From: an uncultured Bacteroidales bacterium
GTDB taxonomy: Bacteria; Bacteroidota; Bacteroidia; Bacteroidales; Bacteroidaceae
Assembly (NCBI GenBank): GCA_937906165.1
Contig: CALCYA010000125.1
Location: forward strand, 1-24,402
Reading direction: 5' to 3'
DNA: 24,402 nucleotides
Position numbers and translations under genes: made by a program
The notes under the pieces: model-generated
What the model was told of the DNA's origin: nothing
Database searches by the model: none
Seen by the model: the letters and a program-made list of their open reading frames with translations, nothing else
Shown: positions 16,752 to 24,235 of the stretch, in pieces
Layout: every line of letters begins with the position of its first letter
Position numbering within the stretch: position 1 is the first letter of the stretch

Positions 16752-17546
16752 TTAATCCTCGTTTATCTGGAATTCGCGCTTGCGCAACACAAAGTCGCGA
16801 CCAAGATATTTCTCGCGCACAATAGGATTCTCGGCAAGGACCTCGGGAGTTCCCTCAAACAGAATGCGTCCTTCGAAGAGCAGATAGGCACGGTCCGTAA
16901 TACTCAATGTCTCCTGCACATTATGGTCTGTGATGAGGATACCGATGTTCTTGTCCTTGAGTTTCCACACTATATATTGGATATCCTCGACAGCGATGGG
17001 GTCAACACCCGCAAACGGCTCGTCAAGCATAATGAACTTAGGGTCAATGGCAAGACAGCGGGCAATTTCCGTACGGCGGCGCTCACCACCCGAAAGACGG
17101 TCACCAAGGTTCTTGCGCACCTTCTGCAGACGGAACTCCTGGATAAGGCTCTCGAGTTTCTCTTTCTGGTACTCCTTGGGCTTGCCTGTAAGTTCGAGCA
17201 CCGAAGCGATATTATCCTCCACGCTAAGCTTGCGGAACACGCTGGCCTCCTGTGCAAGATAGCCAATACCCGCACGGGCGCGCTTATACACCGGGAATTT
17301 TGTTATCTCCTCATCGTTAAGGAAGATACGCCCGCCATTGGGAACCACAAGACCGGTGGTCATGTAGAACGAAGTAGTCTTTCCTGCACCGTTAGGGCCC
17401 AACAGACCGACAATCTCGCCCTGCTTGACGTCAAACGACACATTGTTCACAACAGTACGCTTGCCATACCTCTTGACAAGACCCTCGGTGCGCAGCACCA
17501 TACGCTCTGCACTACCGGCATTGATGTTGTTATCGTTCATCTCCAT
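16752..17546 (-). CDS. lptB: LptB, ATPase of the LPS export ABC transporter
   Basis: This 264-residue ATP-binding protein has Walker A GPNGAGKTT (Lys56), signature LSGGERRRTEIARCLA, Walker B FIMLDEPFAGVDP, the H-loop ITDHN, and the LptB-typical C-terminal region (LAENPIVREKYLGRDF). It is slightly longer than E. coli LptB (241) at both ends. With LptF and LptG, which are not in this window, it extracts LPS from the inner membrane and pushes it towards LptA/OstA-type bridge proteins. It is transcribed alone, divergently from mlaE-mlaF. An in-frame ATG two codons downstream is an equally possible start. Confidence 0.95.
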   Translation of the reverse strand: MEMNDNNINAGSAERMVLRTEGLVKRYGKRTVVNNVSFDVKQGEIVGLLGPNGAGKTTSFYMTTGLVVPNGGRIFLNDEEITKFPVYKRARAGIGYLAQEASVFRKLSVEDNIASVLELTGKPKEYQKEKLESLIQEFRLQKVRKNLGDRLSGGERRRTEIARCLAIDPKFIMLDEPFAGVDPIAVEDIQYIVWKLKDKNIGILITDHNVQETLSITDRAYLLFEGRILFEGTPEVLAENPIVREKYLGRDFVLRKREFQINED

Positions 17547-17573
17547 TTCCCGAAAGCATATTTATATACTCGG

Positions 17574-17605
17574 CGAAGATAATGCAATTTTGCCGTTTAC
17601 GCAAA
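17574..17605 (-). promoter_or_regulatory. Candidate promoter of lptB
   Basis: On the minus strand there is TTTG (17605-17602), a 20-base spacer, and TATCTTCG (17581-17574). The last differs from TAnnTTTG at one base. The start would fall about 20 bases upstream of the lptB ATG. Confidence 0.5.
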
Positions 17606-17686
17606 AAAACAGGCTCTTTATGGAGCCAAACGTACAAAAGAACAACTTTGTAATAATTATTAACATTATTGATGGGCATTTTTTAA

Positions 17687-17694
17687 TAACTTTG
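17687..17694 (+). promoter_or_regulatory. Candidate -7 element for mlaE-mlaF
   Basis: TAACTTTG followed by CA matches the -7 consensus and lies 28 bases before the mlaE ATG. I find no good TTTG at 19-21 bases upstream; ATTG at 17668-17671 is too close. Confidence 0.45.
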
Positions 17695-17722
17695 CACCCG
17701 ATATTCTAATTCTTTGAAAGAA

Positions 17723-18472
17723 ATGATATTATTCGACTCAATAAGGACATTCGGCAGCTATCTGATACTTATGGGACGCGTGCTGTCAAAGCCACAGAGA
17801 TGGAGCATCTTCTTCAGGCAGACACTGCGCGAGACATACCAGCTGGGCGTGAACTCTATCCCCATCGTGCTGCTCATATCATTCTTCATCGGCGCAGTCA
17901 TCTGTATACAGATGAAACTGAATGTAGAGAGCCCGTGGATGCCAAAGTTCGTTGTAGGATACGCCACACGCGAGATTCTGCTGCTGGAGTTCTCTTCATC
18001 CATCATGTGTCTTATCCTTGCAGGAAAGGTAGGCTCGAACATAACCTCCGAGATTGGTGCCATGCGCGTGACACAGCAGATCGACGCACTTGAGATAATG
18101 GGTGTGAACTCGGCGAATTTCCTTATACTCCCAAAGATTGCAGCCCTGATGTTCACCATTCCCATTATGGTCATCTTCAGCATTGCTGCCGGCACTGCCG
18201 GAGCGTTCGCCATCGGTGAGTTCACCGGCATAATGACACCACAAGACCTTATTGTAGGCCTTCAGTACGAATTCAACCAGTGGTACATCTGGTGCAGCGT
18301 GATAAAGGCACTGTTCTTCGCATTCATCATAACCTCCGTTGCCTCTTTCTACGGTTATAACGTGAAAGGCGGTTCAATTGAGGTGGGAAAGGCAAGTACA
18401 AACGCCGTTGTCAGCTGTAGTGTACTTATACTGTTTTCAGATATGATACTTACTCAACTTCTGATGCAATGA
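17723..18472 (+). CDS. mlaE: MlaE-family ABC transporter permease
   Basis: A 249-residue integral membrane protein with about five or six hydrophobic segments and the MlaE/YrbE signature EIGAMRVTQQIDALEIMGVNS near residue 110-130. In the Mla system this permease works with the ATPase MlaF and an MCE protein (MlaD) to move phospholipids between the two membranes. I start it at ATG 17723; the frame is open to a TTG three codons earlier, but ATG is preferred. Its stop overlaps the mlaF start by 4 bases (ATGA), so the two are translationally coupled. Confidence 0.94.
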   Translation: MILFDSIRTFGSYLILMGRVLSKPQRWSIFFRQTLRETYQLGVNSIPIVLLISFFIGAVICIQMKLNVESPWMPKFVVGYATREILLLEFSSSIMCLILAGKVGSNITSEIGAMRVTQQIDALEIMGVNSANFLILPKIAALMFTIPIMVIFSIAAGTAGAFAIGEFTGIMTPQDLIVGLQYEFNQWYIWCSVIKALFFAFIITSVASFYGYNVKGGSIEVGKASTNAVVSCSVLILFSDMILTQLLMQ

Positions 18473-19233
18473 TAGAGGTAAATTCACTATACAAGAGTTT
18501 TGAGGAGCAGGATGTCCTGAAAGGTATCAACGCTGTTTTCAAGAACGGCAAGACCAACCTCATCATAGGCAAGAGCGGTGCCGGAAAGACGGTGCTGCTC
18601 AAGTGTATCGTGGGGCTTATCGAGCCCGACAGGGGAACAATATGCTACGACGGACGCGATATAATGTCATTGGACAAGAAAGAGAGGCTGTTGATGCGCC
18701 AGGAGATAGGAATGCTTTTCCAGAATGCAGCACTGTTCGACTCGATGAGCGTACTTGAGAACGTGATGTTCCCGCTGGACATGTTCTCCACAATGACATA
18801 CAACGAGAGGGTACAGCGCGCACGCGCCTGCCTTGAGCGAGTAAACCTCATCGAAGCCCAGGACAAGAGCCCGGAAGAGTTGTCAGGTGGAATGCAGAAA
18901 CGCGCAGCCATCGCCCGAGCGATAGCCATGAAGCCCAAGTACCTGTTCTGCGACGAACCAAACTCGGGACTCGACCCGCAGACCTCACTCATCATCGACC
19001 AGCTCATACACGACATCACCGATGAAGCCGGGATAACCACAATCGTCAACACCCATGACATGAACTCCGTGATGAACATCGGCGACAACATCCTGTTCCT
19101 GGCCAACGGCGAGCTATGCTGGGAAGGCAACAAGAAAGATATTCTCAGCACTGACAACAGCACACTCAACGACTTCCTCTTCTCGAGCGAGATATTGAGG
19201 CAGGTAAAAGAGCAGGCAGGTTTAAATAGATAA
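18469..19233 (+). CDS. mlaF: MlaF-family ABC transporter ATP-binding protein
   Basis: This 254-residue ATPase has Walker A GKSGAGKT (Lys40), the Q-loop MLFQNAALFDSM, signature LSGGMQKRAAIARAIA, Walker B LFCDEPNSGLDP and H-loop NTHD. The GKSGAGK and DEPNSGLDP forms are typical of the MlaF/Ttg2A branch. It pairs with the upstream permease MlaE. No MCE-domain gene (mlaD) follows; instead the reading frame ends inside the stem of a terminator shared with der. In this lineage the MCE partner is probably encoded elsewhere. Confidence 0.95.
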   Translation: MIEVNSLYKSFEEQDVLKGINAVFKNGKTNLIIGKSGAGKTVLLKCIVGLIEPDRGTICYDGRDIMSLDKKERLLMRQEIGMLFQNAALFDSMSVLENVMFPLDMFSTMTYNERVQRARACLERVNLIEAQDKSPEELSGGMQKRAAIARAIAMKPKYLFCDEPNSGLDPQTSLIIDQLIHDITDEAGITTIVNTHDMNSVMNIGDNILFLANGELCWEGNKKDILSTDNSTLNDFLFSSEILRQVKEQAGLNR

Positions 19234-19268
19234 AGCGATGGCAAACCATCGCTTTATCTATTTAAACC
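19219..19268. terminator. Bidirectional terminator between mlaF and der
   Basis: Two perfectly complementary 23-base arms (19219-19241 and 19246-19268) flank the 4-base loop CAAA. The last four sense codons and the TAA of mlaF lie within the left arm, and the der stop codon is 16 bases beyond the right arm. The symmetric stem, placed between converging genes, can serve both directions. No long U-tract follows on either side; the AU-rich lower stem may substitute. Confidence 0.85.
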
Positions 19269-19283
19269 ACCGGGCACCGCGGC

Positions 19284-20597
19284 CTATTTCTGACGAATAA
19301 ATATATTCATCGGGACTCCATGGAAGTTCCATTTGGCCCTAATCTTATTCTCAAGGAAACGCTTGTATGGCTCCTTTACATACTGCGGCAGGTTCGCAAA
19401 GAAGAGGAACGACGGCACGCGTGTATCGTGAAGTTGCATGCAGTACTTTATCTTGATGTATTTGCCCTTCAATGATGGTGGTGGATAAGCCTCGATAAGC
19501 GGCAGCATCTCCTCGTTGAACTTTGCTGTGGAAATCTTTGTCTTTGAATTGAGGTAGACCTCCTTTGCTGTCTCAAGCACCTTGAACACACGCTGTTTTG
19601 TCACAGCCGAAGTGAAGATGATGGGAAAATCCACAAACGGAGCCACACGCTCACGGATGGCGTTCTCGAAGAACTTCTGCACCTTCTCGCTCTTGTCCTC
19701 CACAAGGTCCCACTTGTTCACAACTACCACCAGACTCTTCTGGTTACGCTGGATTATCGAGAAGATGTTGAGGTCCTGTGACTCGATACCGCGTGTAGCA
19801 TCAATCATGAGGATGCAGACATCGCTGTTCTCTATGGCACGGATTGAGCGCAACACAGAATAGTATTCGATATCCTCGGTAACCTTGCCCTTCTTGCGTA
19901 TGCCGGCCGTGTCAACAAGATAGAAGTCAAAGCCGAACTTTGTGTAACGGGTAAGGATTGAGTCACGGGTTGTTCCTGCGATATTGGTCACGATGTTTCT
20001 GTCCTCGCCAAGGAACACGTTTATTATCGAGCTCTTGCCTGCATTGGGACGGCCCACCACAGCAAAGCGCGGGATATTCTCTTCGGGGGCCTCCTCGGCC
20101 TCCTTTGTGAAGTTAGAGATAATCTCGTCGAGCAGGTCACCAGTACCGCTACCATTGGCAGCCGATATACAATGCATGTCACCGAGACCCAGACTGTAGA
20201 ACTCAGCTGTGCCGTACTGCATCTCGTATGTATCTACCTTGTTGGCAACCACCAGCACAGGCTTCTTCGAGCGGCGCAACATCGATGCCATCTCCATGTC
20301 AAGGTCGGTGAGTCCATTCATAGCATCCACCACAAAGAGGATGACATCGGCCTCTTCAAGTGCCAGTGTCACCTGGTCGCAGATTGCCTCCTCGAAGACA
20401 TCGTCCGAGTTACGCACCCAACCGCCGGTATCCACAAGCGAGAACTCCTTGCCACACCACAGGCAACGGCCATACTGACGGTCACGGGTTGTACCCGCCT
20501 CGTCCGATATAATCGCCTGCTTGGTCTCTGTCAGGCGGTTGAAAAGGGTCGACTTACCCACGTTGGGACGACCAACTATCGCTACCAAATTTCCCAT
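19284..20597 (-). CDS. der: Ribosome-assembly GTPase Der (EngA)
   Basis: This 437-residue protein has two GTPase domains in tandem, the hallmark of Der. Domain one has P-loop GRPNVGKST (Lys15), DTGG and NKVD. Domain two, starting near residue 175, has GRPNAGKSS, DTAG and NKWD. A C-terminal KH-like domain follows (about 350-437). Der acts in maturation of the 50S ribosomal subunit. The gene starts 10 bases after the era stop, so era and der form a GTPase pair in one transcript. Confidence 0.97.
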   Translation of the reverse strand: MGNLVAIVGRPNVGKSTLFNRLTETKQAIISDEAGTTRDRQYGRCLWCGKEFSLVDTGGWVRNSDDVFEEAICDQVTLALEEADVILFVVDAMNGLTDLDMEMASMLRRSKKPVLVVANKVDTYEMQYGTAEFYSLGLGDMHCISAANGSGTGDLLDEIISNFTKEAEEAPEENIPRFAVVGRPNAGKSSIINVFLGEDRNIVTNIAGTTRDSILTRYTKFGFDFYLVDTAGIRKKGKVTEDIEYYSVLRSIRAIENSDVCILMIDATRGIESQDLNIFSIIQRNQKSLVVVVNKWDLVEDKSEKVQKFFENAIRERVAPFVDFPIIFTSAVTKQRVFKVLETAKEVYLNSKTKISTAKFNEEMLPLIEAYPPPSLKGKYIKIKYCMQLHDTRVPSFLFFANLPQYVKEPYKRFLENKIRAKWNFHGVPMNIFIRQK

Positions 20598-20607
20598 ATC
20601 TCTTATA

Positions 20608-21492
20608 TCAGTCTTTCTGGTCGTAACCGAAACGGCGCAACTGACGGTCGCTGTTACGCCAATCCTTGTCGACCTTTACATATATCTCCAAAAATATTCT
20701 CTTACCGAAGAACTTCTCCAGTTCACGGCGTGCATCAGTGGCAACCTTCTTGAGCGCCGAACCTTCATGACCGATGATGATGCCCTTCTGACTCTCCCTC
20801 TCGACGTAGATGATTGCCTTGATGTAAATCTTGCCCTCATCCTCCTTGAAGTGCTCCACAGCAGCCTCGCACACATAAGGAATCTCCTTGTCGTAGTGCA
20901 GAAGTATCTTCTCGCGGATTATCTCTGTCACAAAGAAACGCGCCGGCTTGTCGGTGAGCGCATCCTTGTCGAAATAAGGCGGCGAGTCGGGCAACAGCTC
21001 CATGATGCGCTTCATCACAACATCCACATTGAACTTTGCTATTGCAGATATCGGCAGGATCTCCGCCTCAGGGATAATCTCATGCCACTGCTCCACCTTC
21101 TGTATCAGCTGCTGCTGGTCGGCAAGGTCAATCTTGTTTATGAGCACAAGGATGGGCACGTCGAGCTTACGCACCTCGGCAATGAAGTCACTGTTCTTCT
21201 CGGGACTTTCAACCATATCGGTCACATACAGCAACACATCGGCATCGCGCAACGCACTGCGCGAGAAGCGCAACATAGCCTCCTGCAGCTTGTAATTCGG
21301 CTTCAAGACACCAGGGGTGTCAGAAAACACAATCTGCGCATCATCGGTATTCAGAATACCCATGATACGGTGACGGGTAGTCTGCGCCTTGAACGTTGCG
21401 ATAGAGATTCTCTCACCCACCAACAGGTTCATCAGTGTAGACTTGCCCACATTGGGATTACCCACAATATTTACAAAACCGGCTTTATGCAT
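20608..21492 (-). CDS. era: 16S rRNA-processing GTPase Era
   Basis: A 294-residue protein with one GTPase domain (P-loop GNPNVGKST with Lys17, DTPG, NKID) and a C-terminal KH RNA-binding domain (GHEGSALKKVATDARRELEKFFGKRIFLEIYVKV). Era binds the 3' end of 16S rRNA during 30S maturation. I use ATG 21492 (MHKAGFVNIVGNPN); the six extra upstream codons do not fit the family. It follows rpmF after 111 bases that carry two terminators, and I see no TAnnTTTG promoter in that gap, so its transcription source is unclear. Confidence 0.96.
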   Translation of the reverse strand: MHKAGFVNIVGNPNVGKSTLMNLLVGERISIATFKAQTTRHRIMGILNTDDAQIVFSDTPGVLKPNYKLQEAMLRFSRSALRDADVLLYVTDMVESPEKNSDFIAEVRKLDVPILVLINKIDLADQQQLIQKVEQWHEIIPEAEILPISAIAKFNVDVVMKRIMELLPDSPPYFDKDALTDKPARFFVTEIIREKILLHYDKEIPYVCEAAVEHFKEDEGKIYIKAIIYVERESQKGIIIGHEGSALKKVATDARRELEKFFGKRIFLEIYVKVDKDWRNSDRQLRRFGYDQKD

Positions 21493-21502
21493 ACTTTTAC
21501 AG

Positions 21503-21547
21503 AAAAACAAAGACGCACCACAAGCATTACAGCATAGGTGCGTCTTT
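21503..21547 (-). terminator. Second terminator after rpmF, just before era
   Basis: Arms AAAGACGCACC (21509-21519) and GGTGCGTCTTT (21537-21547) form a perfect 11-bp stem around a 17-base loop. On the minus strand GTTTTTC follows. It ends 11 bases before the era start codon. Confidence 0.8.
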
Positions 21548-21558
21548 AACTTACGTAC

Positions 21559-21595
21559 AAAAACTACCCGCAGCTGTCATTGTCATCTGCGGTAG
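21559..21595 (-). terminator. First terminator after rpmF
   Basis: Arms CTACCCGCAG (21564-21573) and CTGCGGTAG (21587-21595) pair over 9 bp with a single bulged base, followed on the minus strand by TTTTT (complement of 21559-21563). It begins 9 bases after the rpmF stop codon. Confidence 0.7.
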
Positions 21596-21603
21596 AAACT
21601 CAT

Positions 21604-21789
21604 TTACACAGCAGCCTGCTTCTCAACAGCGAGCTTGCCTCTGTAATAACCACACGCACCGCATACGGTGTGATAAACGTGCCACTCACCACAGTTAGGG
21701 CAGATTGCCAATGTAGGAGCTACTGCCTTATCGTGAGTTCTTCTCTTGGCAGTTCTTGTCTTTGATTGTCTTCTTTTAGGATGTGCCAT
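21604..21789 (-). CDS. rpmF: 50S ribosomal protein L32
   Basis: A 61-residue basic protein with the L32 N-terminus MAHPKRRQSKTRTAKRR. A zinc-ribbon follows with cysteines at 30, 33, 43 and 46 (CPNC...CGAC), so this is the zinc-binding (C+) form. It sits 12 bases downstream of the yceD-like gene, the arrangement seen across many bacteria. Confidence 0.98.
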   Translation of the reverse strand: MAHPKRRQSKTRTAKRRTHDKAVAPTLAICPNCGEWHVYHTVCGACGYYRGKLAVEKQAAV

Positions 21790-21801
21790 TTTTCTTACTT
21801 T

Positions 21802-22338
21802 TTAATTATCTTCTTCTATTTGTATATTCTTCAAACCGGCCCAACGTGGATCAATCTCCTGTTCATCGGTATCACCTCCATCGGACTCCTCGGGCGAGTG
21901 TTTCTTGAGTTTTCCCGTCATCTCGTGGTTGCATTTCCCCGGTGCGTGTACACGCTTCATAGGAAGAGCCAGTGCGATGAACTCGTACAGATACCATGCG
22001 ATGTTTATGTCACCGTCCTGCTCGGGAACAATGACAATGTCACCGTCATCGGCATAATCATCACCAAGTTTCACTCTCAACTCGTTCTCTGTGTCAACAT
22101 CTATCTCAAGATCATCGAGACAACGGTCACAAGGAACTACTACTGTTCCGTTCAGCTCAAAAGAAAAATCAAAGACATCTCTGTTTTTCTTCACTTTTAC
22201 CATAGCCTTCACAGAACCTTTCTGGAATTCCTCACCGTCAATATCGCCAAAAAAGGCATTATCAAGGTCAAATTCCATCTCAAGGGGTGCTGCTTTTAAC
22301 CCTTTAAGGTCTACATTGTACTTGTCAAATCTTCCCAT
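21802..22338 (-). CDS. YceD/DUF177-family protein
   Basis: A 178-residue acidic protein with a CDRC motif (Cys70 and Cys73) followed by LDDLEID, the core of the YceD/DUF177 family. The C-terminus is rich in Asp, Glu and Ser. Family members are encoded next to rpmF and have been linked to 23S rRNA accumulation or processing in bacteria and plastids. Gene order (12 bases upstream of rpmF) supports the assignment. The molecular function is not established. Confidence 0.9.
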   Translation of the reverse strand: MGRFDKYNVDLKGLKAAPLEMEFDLDNAFFGDIDGEEFQKGSVKAMVKVKKNRDVFDFSFELNGTVVVPCDRCLDDLEIDVDTENELRVKLGDDYADDGDIVIVPEQDGDINIAWYLYEFIALALPMKRVHAPGKCNHEMTGKLKKHSPEESDGGDTDEQEIDPRWAGLKNIQIEEDN

Positions 22339-22418
22339 CGCTACTATAAAATCATCACTATCAACAAAATAACTCTAAAAAGCAGTGCCTATTTTTCGTA
22401 CTACCCGATTTTAGGACA

Positions 22419-22446
22419 CAAAGATAGTAATAAAATTCTTTAGAAA
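22419..22446 (-). promoter_or_regulatory. Candidate promoter of yceD-rpmF
   Basis: TATCTTTG on the minus strand (22426-22419) matches TAnnTTTG. The nearest -33-like TTTC (22446-22443) is at a short 16-base spacing. The leader would be about 75 bases. It is the only consensus match between 22339 and 22516. Confidence 0.45.
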
Positions 22447-22516
22447 CACCTAATTTGAAGAAAAACTTTAAAACAGAGGCTTCTTTTCCGACTTTAGAAC
22501 AATATACAGCATACCT

Positions 22517-22543
22517 TTTTGAGTGCCGAGCAGGCACTCAAAA
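22517..22543 (-). terminator. Probable terminator of the histidine kinase gene
   Basis: TTTTGAGTGCC (22517-22527) and GGCACTCAAAA (22533-22543) are perfect 11-base arms around a 5-base loop. The stem lies 24 bases after the kinase stop codon. No U-tract follows beyond the stem itself, so strength is uncertain. Confidence 0.6.
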
Positions 22544-22567
22544 CAAGGAATCATGAAAATGTGGGAA

Positions 22568-23716
22568 TTACTTTCTAAGTTCAATACGGAAAGTCGTACC
22601 CTTGCCAAGAGTTGAGTTCTTGACAAATATTTTTCCTTTGTGGTACTGCTCCACAATCCTCTTCGCAAGCGAGAGACCAAGACCCCAACCGCGTTTCTTT
22701 GTAGTGTAACCGGGCTCGAATACCCTTTTATGGCATGACTTCGCTATGCCCTTACCTGTATCTGCAATATCCACGAAAGCCTTGTCGTTATCCTGAGAAA
22801 CAGTGATGGTTATATTGCCTGCACCATTCATTGCATCCACCGCATTCTTACACACATTTTCCATCACCCACTCAATGAGCGGAGCATTCATACGCACCAA
22901 AAGGGGACGTTTGGGAAACACAACCTCGTACTTCACCTGTGCCGGGCTACGGCGCTTGACATACTCAACTGCGCGTTCCACGATATCAATGATATCCTCC
23001 GCCGTTGCCTCGGGTTTAGAGCCAATCTTCGAGAATCTCTCGGCCACCCTTTGCAGACGCGCGACATCGTGCTCCATCTCAGGAATAAGTTCATCTGCAG
23101 GATATTTTTCCTTCAGCACCTCAGTCCATGCCATCAAAGATGAGATTGGCGTTCCGAGCTGATGTGCAGTCTCCTTTGAGAGGCCCACCCACACCCTATT
23201 CTGCTCAGCGCGCTTGGAACTGAGGATAGCCACAAAACAGACAAGGAAGAAAAGCAACACCACCAACAGCTGCACATAAGGATAGTAAGAGAGCTGTTGC
23301 AGAAGAACCGAGTCATCATAGCATACCTCAAAGAACTCCTCACCCCCTGTATCAATGCGAATGATATGGTCATCGGCACGCATCTGCGCCACTCTTGTCA
23401 TCAGCACCGTGAGAGAATCCTTTCCTTCCGGGATTTCAATATTACGGCTGTTGTTTATCGCTCCTTTACTGTCAAGCACAACAACAGGAATTATCTCATT
23501 CCCACTAAGCACTGCTAACACCAGATTAAGGTCGGTATTATCATCAGCACTGTTGAGAGAACGCATAGCCTCTGCCCACACCTGCATCTTGTTGAGCTCC
23601 TCCTTCTTGAGTTCCGACGTAAGCGCATTGGAGACATACAACGAGCCTACTGCAATTAGCGCAGCAAGCACAATGAGCAGATATTTTATATTCTTGAAAT
23701 TCTTAAACCATTGCAT
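22568..23716 (-). CDS. Membrane-bound sensor histidine kinase
   Basis: A 382-residue kinase. A first membrane segment (about 10-29, IKYLLIVLAALIAVGSLYVS) and a second (about 155-175, VQLLVVLLFFLVCFVAI) bracket a small periplasmic sensing region of about 120 residues. The dimerisation domain holds the phospho-acceptor His185 in ETAHQLGTPISSL. The ATPase domain shows the N-box ENVCKNAVDAM, DTGKGI and GWGLGLSLAKRI. I start at ATG 23716. The frame stays open upstream to 23902, but that part runs through a 9-bp repeat and AT-rich DNA and is probably not translated. No response regulator or promoter match lies beside it, so partner and signal are unknown. Confidence 0.93.
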   Translation of the reverse strand: MQWFKNFKNIKYLLIVLAALIAVGSLYVSNALTSELKKEELNKMQVWAEAMRSLNSADDNTDLNLVLAVLSGNEIIPVVVLDSKGAINNSRNIEIPEGKDSLTVLMTRVAQMRADDHIIRIDTGGEEFFEVCYDDSVLLQQLSYYPYVQLLVVLLFFLVCFVAILSSKRAEQNRVWVGLSKETAHQLGTPISSLMAWTEVLKEKYPADELIPEMEHDVARLQRVAERFSKIGSKPEATAEDIIDIVERAVEYVKRRSPAQVKYEVVFPKRPLLVRMNAPLIEWVMENVCKNAVDAMNGAGNITITVSQDNDKAFVDIADTGKGIAKSCHKRVFEPGYTTKKRGWGLGLSLAKRIVEQYHKGKIFVKNSTLGKGTTFRIELRK

Positions 23717-23811
23717 AGCGACATTCAATTTTGTCTTGAATATAAACGTAAAAAATATAAGAATATTATAAAAGTATTGAATTAATGCTGATGGAACAAT
23801 GAAAGGCGCGC

Positions 23812-23885
23812 GGGGCTTCACGGGGCGCGCAGGGGCTTCGGGGGCTTTAGAATCTACGAGGTCTATAGAGTCTTTAGGGTCGCGC
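23812..23885. repeat. GC-rich degenerate 9-bp tandem repeat
   Basis: From 23812 the sequence can be cut into units: GGGGCTTCA, an 11-base CGGGGCGCGCA, GGGGCTTCG, GGGGCTTTA, GAATCTACG, AGGTCTATA, GAGTCTTTA, GGGTCGCGC. The period is 9 with consensus near GGGTCTTTA. GCGCGC blocks sit at both edges and inside. Flanking DNA is AT-rich, so the base composition shift is sharp. It lies about 100 bases upstream of the kinase start. The role is unknown. Confidence 0.7.
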
Positions 23886-23918
23886 GCTATAAATAAAAAC
23901 ATGCGCCACGCTTTTTAT

Positions 23919-23964
23919 ACCCCTCACCGCCTTGCTGAGCTCCCCTAAAGAAATTCAGGGGAGC
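23919..23964. repeat. Palindromic intergenic element, possibly REP-like
   Basis: GCTCCCCT (23939-23946) and AGGGGAGC (23957-23964) form a perfect 8-bp stem with a 10-base loop. Next to it lies ACCCCTC (23919-23925), a near-copy of the C-rich arm. The layout resembles dispersed palindromic repeats of bacterial intergenic DNA, but only one copy is in view. No U-tract follows on either strand. Confidence 0.4.
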
Positions 23965-24078
23965 ACTTGAATTGATCTAAATTCCAAATTCTGGTAAGAA
24001 ACATGCAGCCACGCTAAATTTTCTACTGAGCCATCTTTGCAGTACCATCGGCCCGAACAGACAAGGGGGATTAAAAGC

Positions 24079-24112
24079 AAAAAAAGAGAGCCTCAATTGC
24101 TTGAAGCTCTCT
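24079..24112 (-). terminator. rRNA operon terminator, third in series
   Basis: A 12-bp stem with one wobble pair (arms 24085-24096 and 24101-24112) is capped by a GCAA tetraloop on the minus strand and followed by seven U. It has the same stem as the two terminators upstream of it in transcription. Confidence 0.9.
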
Positions 24113-24120
24113 CTCTGAAA

Positions 24121-24166
24121 AGTGGCGATGGCACTACTCTCCCACGAGTCTTCGCAGTACCATCGG
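24121..24166 (-). pseudogene. 5S rRNA 3'-end fragment, second duplicate
   Basis: This is a copy of the 5S tail with small changes from the gene at the window edge: an extra base in the GATGGCACTACTC segment, and GAG for GAA before TCTTCG. It lacks the 5S 5' two-thirds, so it cannot give a functional 5S RNA. Confidence 0.85.
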
Positions 24167-24193
24167 CCCGGACAGACAAGGGGGATTAAAAGC

Positions 24194-24227
24194 AAAAAAA
24201 GAGAGCCTCAATTGCTTGAAGCTCTCT
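24194..24227 (-). terminator. rRNA operon terminator, second in series
   Basis: Stem arms are 24200-24211 and 24216-24227, with a GCAA loop and seven U on the minus strand. It is identical to the copy at 24079-24112. Confidence 0.9.
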
Positions 24228-24235
24228 CTCTGAAA

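Noticed and set aside
16710..17582. Plus-strand open frame of 290 codons
   Set aside because: It is an antisense shadow of lptB, with low-complexity His/Leu-rich translation.
17612..17627. Terminator-like hairpin GGCTC/GAGCC followed by a U-tract on the minus strand in the lptB-mlaE gap
   Set aside because: The stem is only 5 bp and it lies upstream of the lptB promoter, with no minus-strand gene ahead of it to terminate.
20521..21537. Plus-strand open frame of 338 codons
   Set aside because: It is an antisense shadow of era, whose GTPase motifs are unmistakable.
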